Assembly: GCA_029882335.1 (NCBI GenBank)
Contig: JAOUKW010000211.1
Location: forward strand, 1-7,229
Reading direction: 5' to 3'
Length of the DNA: 7,229 bases
From: Candidatus Heimdallarchaeota archaeon
GTDB lineage: Archaea; Asgardarchaeota; Heimdallarchaeia; Heimdallarchaeales; Kariarchaeaceae
Shown here: in pieces, positions 1 through 7,229 of the stretch
How the letters are laid out: the number at the start of each line of letters is the position of its first letter
How positions within the stretch are numbered: position 1 is the stretch's first letter
Notes under the pieces: model-generated
Database searches by the model: none
What the model was told of the DNA's origin: nothing
The model's input: the letters and a program-made list of their open reading frames with translations, nothing else
Position numbers and translations under genes: made by a program

Positions 1-901
1 AACACATGCTTTTAAATCCGGTGTTGCACATTTTACTGGCAAAAACGAGGATGATTCTATTGATTTAGTCAGAAAATTACTTGAGTTCCTTCCTTCCAAT
101 AACTTAGAAGATCCTAAAAATATTGAACCAACTGATAATAAAGCAAGATTATCTGATAAATTAGATACCATTATTCCAAATGATGATAAAACAGCATTTG
201 ATATGTATGCTGTTATTAGAGAAATTGTAGACCATAATGAATTTTTTGAAATCCAACAACATTGGGCAAGAAATATTTTGGTGGGCTTTTCAAGAATGAA
301 TGGAATTACCGTGGGTATAGTTGCGAATCAACCAAAGATCCTAGCAGGAGCTTTGGATATTGATGCCAGTATTAAAGCGTCTAAATTTATAAGATTTTGT
401 GACTCATTTAATATTCCAATTATTACTTTAGTTGATGTGCCTGGTTTCTTACCAGGATTAACTCAGGAACATGGAGGAATAATTAGAAATGGTGCAAAGC
501 TACTCTATGCCTACTGTGAAGCTACGGTGCCAAAAATTACAGTCATATTAAAGAAAGCATTTGGTGGTGCATATATAGTTATGGGTTCTAAGCATTTGGG
601 AACTGATGTTAATTTTGCTTGGCCAACCAGTCAAATTGCAGTTATGGGAGCTGAAGGAGCTGTTAAAATCCTTAACCGAAAAGAATTGTTATCAGCAGAA
701 AAACCGGAGGTTCTCGAAACACAATTAATATCTAATTATAAACAAGAATTTTATTCTCCATATACTGCTGCCAGTTTAGGCCATATTGATGAGATTATTC
801 TTCCTAGGGAAACAAGACCTAAAGTAATCGAGGCTTTATGGCCATTATTAACAAAAAGAGAAGTTAGATTCAAGAAGAAACATGGTAATATTCCACTTTG
901 A
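1..901 (+). CDS. Acyl-CoA carboxylase carboxyltransferase (beta) subunit, PccB/AccD/MmdA family, 5'-partial
   Basis: This is the C-terminal part of a biotin-dependent carboxyltransferase, which moves CO2 from carboxybiotin to acetyl-CoA or propionyl-CoA, giving malonyl- or methylmalonyl-CoA. The frame is open from base 2, so the gene begins before the window; the ATG at 203 is internal. The 299 visible residues are a little over half of the usual ~510-520. Visible family motifs (numbered from the first full codon) are SGVAHF near the start, GIVANQP (105-111), DVPGFLPG (145-152), GGIIRNGAKLLYAY (158-171), FGGAY (187-191) and AWPTSQIAVMGAEGAV (206-221). The glycine-rich turns in the last two form the oxyanion pockets in this family. 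The C-terminus KKHGNIPL is typical. Acetyl versus propionyl preference cannot be settled here. The biotin carboxylase and biotin carrier subunits are not in the window. The next gene is a malonyl-type synthase on the same strand, which suggests precursor supply (inference). Confidence 0.95.
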   Translation, partial: THAFKSGVAHFTGKNEDDSIDLVRKLLEFLPSNNLEDPKNIEPTDNKARLSDKLDTIIPNDDKTAFDMYAVIREIVDHNEFFEIQQHWARNILVGFSRMNGITVGIVANQPKILAGALDIDASIKASKFIRFCDSFNIPIITLVDVPGFLPGLTQEHGGIIRNGAKLLYAYCEATVPKITVILKKAFGGAYIVMGSKHLGTDVNFAWPTSQIAVMGAEGAVKILNRKELLSAEKPEVLETQLISNYKQEFYSPYTAASLGHIDEIILPRETRPKVIEALWPLLTKREVRFKKKHGNIPL

Positions 902-1019
902 CCTAAAATTTGAATAATAAAATAAGATAATTTGCAATATATTGAAGTTAAGTTGTTAAATAAAAAGAGACTTTTAATTGACTATGATTCAATGCAATTA
1001 TAGAGAAATCTAATAGTTG

Positions 1020-1029
1020 AGATCGATCT
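1020..1029. promoter_or_regulatory. Perfect 10-base palindrome upstream of the synthase (possible operator)
   Basis: AGATCGATCT is its own reverse complement and ends 21 bases before ATG 1051, where a repressor or dimeric regulator could bind. A second perfect palindrome, CAATATATTG at 935-944, lies further upstream in the same 149-base gap. Both are short, and neither extends by further pairing bases, so function is only a possibility. An AT-rich TATA-like stretch (TTAAATAAAA, 956-965) lies between them. I see no hairpin followed by a T-run after the carboxylase stop codon, so read-through from the carboxylase gene is possible. Confidence 0.2.
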
Positions 1030-1040
1030 TTAACGGAAAC

Positions 1041-1045
1041 GTGAT
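1041..1045 (+). promoter_or_regulatory. Candidate ribosome binding site GTGAT for the synthase
   Basis: GTGAT lies five bases before ATG 1051 and can pair with the ATCAC of the conserved 16S rRNA 3' end (GGATCACCTCC), which is shared by bacteria and archaea. A stronger purine-rich GGAGG is absent; GGAA at 1035-1038 is the nearest. The site is short and could be chance in AT-rich DNA. Confidence 0.35.
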
Positions 1046-1050
1046 GTTAT

Positions 1051-4000
1051 ATGGTAAATCAACATATTTTGCAGAGACCACAACTTTTTACAAAAGAACC
1101 TATAGCAATCGTCGGTTTAGGGGGAATATTCCCTGATGCCAAGAATATTGAACAATTTTGGGAAAATATAAAATCCGGAAAAAATTCAATTAAAGAGGTA
1201 AATCCAAGGAGATGGGATCCAAATTACTATTTTGATGAAGATAGAGACATACCTGATAAAACCTATACTAAAATTGGTGCATTTATTGATGATTTTGAAT
1301 TTAATGGTTTAGAGTTCAGAATACCTCCAAACGTTACTACACAAATGGATCAAACACAATTATTAGCATTAGCTGCAGCAAAACAAGCATTAGAAGATGC
1401 AAATTACAATAACCCCGAATTTCCAAGAGAAAGAACTGCAGTAATTATTGGAAATTCATCAGGGGGTGAACATCGTGAAACCTATGATAGAAGAATCATG
1501 TTTCCGGAAGTAATTAAGGCATTCAAGCATACGGATATGTATGGAGTACTTCCGCCTGAAGTACGAGAAGATTTAATCCGACAAATTGAATTTGAATACA
1601 AAAAGAACATGATAGAAATCAATGAAGATTCTATGCCTGGAGAACTATCCAATGTAATTGCAGGTAGAATTGCCGCAGTATTTAATCTTAGAGGAAAAAA
1701 CCTAACTTCTGATGCTGCATGTGCTTCCTCGTTAGCTGCTATTGATATTGCCTACAAAGGTTTAAATGCCAGAGAATTTGATGCAGCTGTTGTTGGTGGT
1801 TCGGATAAATCAATGAGTCCAGGAGCATATGTGAAGTTCAGTAAAATTGGTGCTTTATCACCCACAGGGTCATATCCATTTGATAAACGAGCAAATGGGT
1901 TTGTCATGGGAGAAGGTGCAGGCATTTTCGTGGTCAAAAGATTATCCGATGCAATCAAATCAGGTGATAAGATCTATGCTTTAATAACTGGTGTGGGTTC
2001 TTCATCAGATGGTAAAGGCAAAGGCATTACCGCACCAAATCCAATAGGCCAAGAATTAGCCATCCAAAGAGCATTTGAAGATGCCAATATTAATCCAAAA
2101 TCAATTCAACTTGTAGAAGCCCACGGTACTTCTACAGCCGTGGGTGATGTGGTAGAAGTCCAATCATTAGAAAATGTCTTTAAAAAATATGATATAACTC
2201 CACAATCAGTCAAATTAGGGTCTATTAAAAGTCAAATCGGTCATCTCAAATCAGCTGCTGGAGCGGCAGCAATTGTAAAAACTGCATTAGCATTGCATTA
2301 TAAAGTTTTTCCACCATCAATTAATTTTGAAACACCAAATCCCAAAATTAATTGGAAGATTAGTCCATTTATTGTTCAAACGATATCAGAGCCTTGGAAT
2401 ATTGAAGAAGGAGGTATTAGAAGAGCAGGTGTATCTAGTTTTGGTTTCGGTGGAACTAATTTTCATCTTATAATGGAAGAATATGACCCTACAAGAAATT
2501 ACTTTATTCAATCACCAGATAATGAAGTACCTCATAATAATCTTTCATGGGAAGAATATGTAAATAAATACAATGAGTGTGTATCTGAATCAGTACAACT
2601 ATCTGCAAAATCGAATACAGAATTAGAAACATCAATTAAGAATTTAATTGCAACTTTACCAAATGATCATGTCATGACAAATCCGAATTCCCCCTCTTTG
2701 TTGGAAATTATCAAGAAAGTAAAATATAATTATAAACACCCGGTAAGAATAGGAATTACGCTTCCTTCATTTGAAGATACAAAAAAAGTACTCAATCAAG
2801 CAATAGAAATCATAAATGATGATAATAAAATAAAAATTGGTAGAGCAAAAGGTATTTTTACATCAACAAATCTAGAAAAGGGAAAGATTGCGTTTGTGTT
2901 TCCTGGTCAAGGTTCTCAGTATGTAAATATGTTAAAAGCTCTTTCCAAAAAATTTGCAATAGTCAATTCAACATTTAAAGAAGCAGATGAAATATTAGCT
3001 GATTTCTTGGATCTTCCTTTATCATCTTACATTTTTCCTTCAGAAATCAATTTTAAAAATGAAAATATGCTTAGACAAACACAAATTACTCAACCAGCTA
3101 TGTTAACCGCAGATATAGCAATTTATAGATTATTATTGGAATTTGGTATAGTCCCTGATTTGGTCGCAGGTCATTCACTAGGTGAATTTGCAGCTCTTGT
3201 CGCAGCAGGTGTTATTACCTTTGAAAATGCCTTAAAAGCAGTAGCAATACGTGGAAAAGCAATGGCAGAGGTTACCTCTAAAGATAAAGGAACAATGGCA
3301 TCCATTACTGGAAAATATGAAGAAATAGAAAAAATTATAAAAAAGGCAGGGGGATATGTTGTTGCTGCAAATAAAAATAGCATCAATCAAACTGTAATCT
3401 CTGGAAACACAAAAGATGTTGAAAATGCAATAGAATTATTCAAAACAAAAGGGATGAATGTAATTCCATTATCTGTTTCTGCTGCATTCCATACAAAAAT
3501 TGTAGAACCTGCTGGAAAACCATTGTCTGAATTTCTTGATTCTATTACATTTAACAAACCAAAAATACCAATTTCCTCAAATGTAACTGGAGAATTCTAT
3601 CCAAATAACCCTATGGAAATAAAAGAACTCTTGAAAAAACAAGTTGGAGCACCAGTAGAGTGGACTAAACAAGTTGAATCCATGTATTCTTATGGTGCAA
3701 ATTTCTTTATTGAAGTGGGTCCAAAACGTGCCCTATCTTCATTTGTAACAGAAACACTTGTAGATAAAAATATATTAACTGTAATAACAAATCATCCCAA
3801 AGGAGGAGATGTAAAAACCTTTAATGATGCAGTGTCTGCCGCGGGAGCGTTTGGAATTAAATTAGAAAATATCACCTCATCTTCATCGATATTAAATAAA
3901 GAATTTATTTGGTATAAACAACCAATTTCAACCATTTCTAAACAAATAACAACTAAAATAGGTAATTTATCAAGTTCTCAGGAGAAAGCTCAGAGTAAAT

Positions 4001-7000
4001 TAAATCGACTGGGAATAAATTCTGATGCAATTGTTGTAACTGGAGTAGGATTAGGATTACCAGGATCTGGAAAAGAAATATTTAGAGAAGACAATTTTGA
4101 CAGGATTCTTGAGGGCCAGAATTATATCCAACAATTACCAAGAGAGAAACTAGATCAACAACTGAATAAGAATATTCGAAGATTAATTAAACAAAGCTCG
4201 GGTAATGCTGAATTTCATTCACCCAAAAAATATTCAGAAGTAATTAATCTTGCAGGAGTTGCTGGAACATTTGATCTAACTCAGGAATATATGGTCAAAG
4301 ATGAATTTAGTTCAACATTTGATATAACAACGGGATTAGCAATTGCTGCAGGTCTTGAAGCATTGAAAGATGCAGGTATCCCACTGATAAGAGAATACAG
4401 GAAAACAACAACAGGTAGTTTCTTACCAGGGGATTGGATTTTGCCAGAAGAATTACAAGAAGGAACTGGTATTATTTTTGCATCTGCCTTTCCTGGATAT
4501 GACAATTTTGCTAAAGAAATCCGTGAATATCATGAGTATAAATTTGCATCAAACTCTAAGAAATTACTCAACGATCTATATGCAGAGGTAAACAGAAAGA
4601 TAACCAATCAAACAGAAAAGGATTATTTAATTAATAAAATTGAACAGGAGTTGATAGATTTTGATAAGATGGAGCAATACAACTTCAACAGAAAATTATT
4701 GTTAAATGTACTTTCAATGGGACATGCTCAATTTGCCCAACTTATAAAAGCCAAAGGTCCCAATACCCAAATCAATGCAGCATGTGCTTCTACAACTCAA
4801 GCAGTTGGAATTGCAACTGATTGGATTAGAACAGGTAGATGTGACCGAGTGATAGTAATCTCTGCAGATGATATTACTAGTGATAATTTATTTGAATGGC
4901 TAGGATCTGGATTTCTTGCCTCTGGTGCTGCATCCACCAAAGATAAGGTGGAAGAAGCAGCGTTACCTTTTGATAGAAGAAGAGGAGGCATGATAATTGG
5001 TATGGGTGCTGCTGCATTAGTTGTAGAATCTGACAAAGAAGCAACAAGAAGAGGAATTACTCCAATCGTTGAAATTCTTGGAACTCAATTTTCTAATAGT
5101 AGTTTTCATGGTACAAGATTAGATGTAAATCATGTAAGTCAAGAATTAAATAAATTCATGGATAATATTGAAAAAATACATAATTTATCTGCAAATGAAA
5201 TAGGAAACTCCATGATGTTCATGAGTCATGAAACATATACTCCAAGACGTGGAGGTTCTGCAAGTGCTGAAATTAAATCACTTAGAGATACATTTGGAAA
5301 AGCCGCATCAAAGATCTATATTGCCAACACTAAAGGTTTCACTGGTCATGCAATGGGTGCAGGAATCGAAGATGTGGTTGCAATAAAGGCTATTGAAAAG
5401 AATAAAATCCCACCAATAGCCAATTTCAAAGAACCAGATCCAGATTTGGGAGATTTACAACTATCAAAAGGTGGCGTAATTACAGTTAATTATGTTCTTC
5501 GACTGGCAGCTGGATTTGGATCACAAATTGCATTTGTATTGTATAAACGAAGATTGGATGGTAAGAGAACAACTAATAATTATAATAAATGGTTGTCTTC
5601 ACTGGGCACAAATGCAAAAGAACTAACCTATCATGGAAAAACATTAATTATAAAAGATACTGGAAGGTTAATACCAAAGAAAACAGAGACAATATTAGTA
5701 AAACCAACATCAAAAACATCAATAATAAAACCTCAGGAACCAATAAAAGTTGGTAAATTTGTTGATAATGTGCTATCCATAGTTTCTGATAAAACTGGAT
5801 ATCCAATAGATATGTTGGACCCAAATTTAGATATGGAAGCAGATCTAGGAATAGACACTGTAAAACAAGCTGAAATTTTTGGAGTTATTAGAGAAGAATA
5901 TAACCTTGAGCAAGATGAGAATTTACAACTATCGAATTTTCCTACTATCAAAGCAGTTGCAGAATATTTTGAAAAAAGAATTGATAATACTACACCCATA
6001 ACTTCAAATATCGAGCCTTCAAATGACATGGTAGAATATACAAATAGAGAGGATATTTCAGTTAAAATCTTAGAAATTGTTTCTGAAAAAACAGGATATC
6101 CAGTAAACATGTTAGACCCTCAATTGGACATGGAGGCAGATCTAGGGATCGATACGGTAAAACAAGCAGAATTGTTTGCTGTAATTAGAGAATCATGGTC
6201 AATACCAAGAGATGATGGAATTAATATAAGTGATTATCCCACTTTGAATCATGTAGTGGATTTTGTAATGAATAATAGTAAGGTGTCAACATCAGATATA
6301 ACCATTAAATCTGATATACCAACTATGGATCAAACAGTTAAGAAAGTAATATCTTTGTCTAAAGATAGGAAAAGTATTGAAGAAAAAATCTTAGAAATTG
6401 TCTCTGATAAAACAGGTTATCCAGTGGACATGCTAGATCCTAAATTAGATATGGAAGCAGACTTGGGAATTGACACAGTAAAACAAGCAGAGCTTTTTGG
6501 TGTAATTCGAGAAGAATGGGGTATTGAACGTGATGACAATACTGTAATAAGTAATTATCCAACCCTCAATCATGTGGTTGATTTTGTAATAGACAAGAAA
6601 AGTGAATTGCGATCTCATCAACCCACTAAGATTCCAACAACCAAAGCAGCAAAAACACAAACCATAAATAATGTGGATGTAGAAAAAAGAATTTTAGAAA
6701 TTGTCTCAGAAAAAACTGGCTATCCAATTGATATGCTTGATCCTCAACTTGACATGGAAGCAGATTTGGGTATTGATACTGTTAAACAAGCAGAATTATT
6801 TGGAATTATCAGAGAAGAATGGCAAATTGAAAGGGATGAGAATACCTTGATAAGTGATTATCCAACGCTAAATCATGTAGTAAATTTTGTATTAGACAAT
6901 ACCAGTACTAGAAATGATCTAACACAAGAAATATCACACACTCCAGTCAACCAAGAAGTAGAGTTAATGGAGGATAAAAGAAGAGTATCCCTTGATGAAA

Positions 7001-7229
7001 ACAAGATTATTGAAATCATATCTAAATATACTGGATATCCATCTTCTATGATAGATACATCATTATCATTTTCAACAGATTTAGGTATTGATTCGGAATT
7101 ATTCAATACAATTATACAAGAGATGAATTCAAAATTCAGTTTGAATTTGAATAATCAGAATAAAGTTGACAGTATTGATGAAATTCTTAAATTAGTGAAG
7201 CCAATTGACGACATTATATTAGAAGTAAC
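1051..7229 (+). CDS. Giant type I polyketide/PUFA-like synthase, KS-AT-KS-(ACP-like)5, 3'-partial
   Basis: One frame of 2059 codons has no stop, so the protein continues past the window. The start is ATG 1051: an in-frame TGA at 1042-1044 excludes anything earlier, and the first KS motif begins at residue 17. Domains: KS1 (~17-477), PfaA-like, with active-site C224 in DAACASS, H358 in EAHGT, H398 in GHLKSAAG and a closing GFGGTNFH. AT (~611-905) has FPGQGSQ, TQPA, nucleophile S709 in GHSLGE, R734 and H814 in AAFH; these motifs point to malonyl-CoA. A Ser/Lys-rich linker follows. KS2 (~993-1500) is divergent, with C1245 in AACAST, H1393 in SHETYT and H1433 in TGHAMG, so its triad is intact. 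Five ACP-like repeats follow, at ~1568-1645, 1666-1744, 1776-1849, 1877-1950 and 1981-2050. The first four have Thr (1603, 1702, 1809, 1910) at the phosphopantetheine position; the fifth has S2015. No KR, DH or ER is seen. The role is chain extension from malonyl units; the product is unknown. PfaA itself is an alternative label, but PfaA lacks a second KS and has Ser in its ACPs. Confidence 0.93.
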   Translation, partial: MVNQHILQRPQLFTKEPIAIVGLGGIFPDAKNIEQFWENIKSGKNSIKEVNPRRWDPNYYFDEDRDIPDKTYTKIGAFIDDFEFNGLEFRIPPNVTTQMDQTQLLALAAAKQALEDANYNNPEFPRERTAVIIGNSSGGEHRETYDRRIMFPEVIKAFKHTDMYGVLPPEVREDLIRQIEFEYKKNMIEINEDSMPGELSNVIAGRIAAVFNLRGKNLTSDAACASSLAAIDIAYKGLNAREFDAAVVGGSDKSMSPGAYVKFSKIGALSPTGSYPFDKRANGFVMGEGAGIFVVKRLSDAIKSGDKIYALITGVGSSSDGKGKGITAPNPIGQELAIQRAFEDANINPKSIQLVEAHGTSTAVGDVVEVQSLENVFKKYDITPQSVKLGSIKSQIGHLKSAAGAAAIVKTALALHYKVFPPSINFETPNPKINWKISPFIVQTISEPWNIEEGGIRRAGVSSFGFGGTNFHLIMEEYDPTRNYFIQSPDNEVPHNNLSWEEYVNKYNECVSESVQLSAKSNTELETSIKNLIATLPNDHVMTNPNSPSLLEIIKKVKYNYKHPVRIGITLPSFEDTKKVLNQAIEIINDDNKIKIGRAKGIFTSTNLEKGKIAFVFPGQGSQYVNMLKALSKKFAIVNSTFKEADEILADFLDLPLSSYIFPSEINFKNENMLRQTQITQPAMLTADIAIYRLLLEFGIVPDLVAGHSLGEFAALVAAGVITFENALKAVAIRGKAMAEVTSKDKGTMASITGKYEEIEKIIKKAGGYVVAANKNSINQTVISGNTKDVENAIELFKTKGMNVIPLSVSAAFHTKIVEPAGKPLSEFLDSITFNKPKIPISSNVTGEFYPNNPMEIKELLKKQVGAPVEWTKQVESMYSYGANFFIEVGPKRALSSFVTETLVDKNILTVITNHPKGGDVKTFNDAVSAAGAFGIKLENITSSSSILNKEFIWYKQPISTISKQITTKIGNLSSSQEKAQSKLNRLGINSDAIVVTGVGLGLPGSGKEIFREDNFDRILEGQNYIQQLPREKLDQQLNKNIRRLIKQSSGNAEFHSPKKYSEVINLAGVAGTFDLTQEYMVKDEFSSTFDITTGLAIAAGLEALKDAGIPLIREYRKTTTGSFLPGDWILPEELQEGTGIIFASAFPGYDNFAKEIREYHEYKFASNSKKLLNDLYAEVNRKITNQTEKDYLINKIEQELIDFDKMEQYNFNRKLLLNVLSMGHAQFAQLIKAKGPNTQINAACASTTQAVGIATDWIRTGRCDRVIVISADDITSDNLFEWLGSGFLASGAASTKDKVEEAALPFDRRRGGMIIGMGAAALVVESDKEATRRGITPIVEILGTQFSNSSFHGTRLDVNHVSQELNKFMDNIEKIHNLSANEIGNSMMFMSHETYTPRRGGSASAEIKSLRDTFGKAASKIYIANTKGFTGHAMGAGIEDVVAIKAIEKNKIPPIANFKEPDPDLGDLQLSKGGVITVNYVLRLAAGFGSQIAFVLYKRRLDGKRTTNNYNKWLSSLGTNAKELTYHGKTLIIKDTGRLIPKKTETILVKPTSKTSIIKPQEPIKVGKFVDNVLSIVSDKTGYPIDMLDPNLDMEADLGIDTVKQAEIFGVIREEYNLEQDENLQLSNFPTIKAVAEYFEKRIDNTTPITSNIEPSNDMVEYTNREDISVKILEIVSEKTGYPVNMLDPQLDMEADLGIDTVKQAELFAVIRESWSIPRDDGINISDYPTLNHVVDFVMNNSKVSTSDITIKSDIPTMDQTVKKVISLSKDRKSIEEKILEIVSDKTGYPVDMLDPKLDMEADLGIDTVKQAELFGVIREEWGIERDDNTVISNYPTLNHVVDFVIDKKSELRSHQPTKIPTTKAAKTQTINNVDVEKRILEIVSEKTGYPIDMLDPQLDMEADLGIDTVKQAELFGIIREEWQIERDENTLISDYPTLNHVVNFVLDNTSTRNDLTQEISHTPVNQEVELMEDKRRVSLDENKIIEIISKYTGYPSSMIDTSLSFSTDLGIDSELFNTIIQEMNSKFSLNLNNQNKVDSIDEILKLVKPIDDIILEV
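5752..7200 (+). repeat. Five tandem acyl-carrier-protein-like repeats within the synthase
   Basis: The repeats have a period of about 99-107 codons, measured between equivalent residues 1603, 1702, 1809, 1910 and 2015. Copies 1-4 share KTGYP, DMLDP, LDMEADLGIDTVKQAE and an IRE segment. Copies 2-4 also share YPTLNHVV, while copy 1 has FPTIKAVAEYF. Copy 5 keeps only TGYP, DLGID and a short helix pattern. Linkers are about 20-31 residues and polar, not the Ala/Pro-rich linkers common in PUFA synthases. Copies 3 and 4 look closest to each other, yet differ at many synonymous positions, so the duplications are not recent. Tandem carrier domains are known in PUFA synthases to raise flux; a similar role here is inferred. 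Confidence 0.9.

Noticed and set aside
203..901. ATG 203 as the start of a complete 232-residue gene
   Set aside because: The frame is open back to base 2 and encodes conserved carboxyltransferase sequence (SGVAHF and onward), so the gene is longer and truncated by the window edge.
1044..1140. GTG 1041 / ATG 1044 as an alternative start just upstream of the synthase
   Set aside because: It is out of frame with the synthase and gives only about 30 codons before a stop, with no family resemblance.
1752..5036. Minus-strand open frames at 1752-1958, 3171-3386, 4281-4505 and 4797-5036
   Set aside because: All lie opposite conserved KS or AT coding sequence and show no recognisable protein features.
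5733..6110. Minus-strand open frame of 125 codons
   Set aside because: It is the antisense of carrier repeats 1 and 2. Its own internal repetition (GYPV.SET) only mirrors the repeated GYP segments of the plus-strand gene.
6445..7106. Open frames at 6445-6660 and 6873-7106 within the carrier array
   Set aside because: Both overlap the continuous synthase frame, which carries clear family motifs; their own translations look random.
5752..7200. Regularly spaced repeats as a CRISPR array or DNA-level tandem repeat
   Set aside because: The period is about 300 bases, the repeats are protein-coding and diverged at silent sites, and conservation is at the amino-acid level.
1051..7229. Frameshift or pseudogene in the synthase
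   Set aside because: Reading codon by codon gives no stop in 2059 codons, and the catalytic residues of KS1, AT and KS2 are all present.

Overview
The window is AT-rich and holds parts of two plus-strand genes separated by a 149-base gap. Neither gene is complete: the first begins before the window and the second runs off its end. There are no RNA genes, mobile elements or CRISPR arrays that I can support.

Layout. Positions 1-901 are the C-terminal 299 residues of a biotin-dependent acyl-CoA carboxylase carboxyltransferase subunit (PccB/AccD/MmdA family). Positions 902-1050 are a short AT-rich gap with no obvious terminator, two small palindromes and a GTGAT ribosome-binding-site candidate. 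Positions 1051-7229 are one uninterrupted reading frame of 2059 codons with no stop. It encodes a giant multidomain polyketide/fatty-acid synthase with the order KS - AT - second divergent KS - five tandem acyl-carrier-protein-like repeats. The first KS resembles that of PfaA (polyunsaturated fatty acid synthase). The rest matches a little-studied group of large synthases whose carrier repeats carry an 'EADLGIDTVKQAE' signature.

How they may work together. The carboxylase family makes malonyl-CoA or methylmalonyl-CoA. The AT has the GHSLG and AFH motifs typical of malonyl-specific transferases. A simple reading is that the first gene helps supply the extender unit and the second builds a carbon chain, perhaps an unusual lipid. 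No ketoreductase, dehydratase or enoylreductase is visible, so these would have to lie beyond the window or act in trans.

The most notable point is in the carrier repeats. Four of the five have threonine where the phosphopantetheine-bearing serine should be, encoded by three different Thr codons. Only the fifth, most divergent repeat has serine.

Organism. The AT-rich composition and AGA-dominated arginine codons fit an AT-rich archaeon or an AT-rich bacterium. I cannot decide between them from this window alone.
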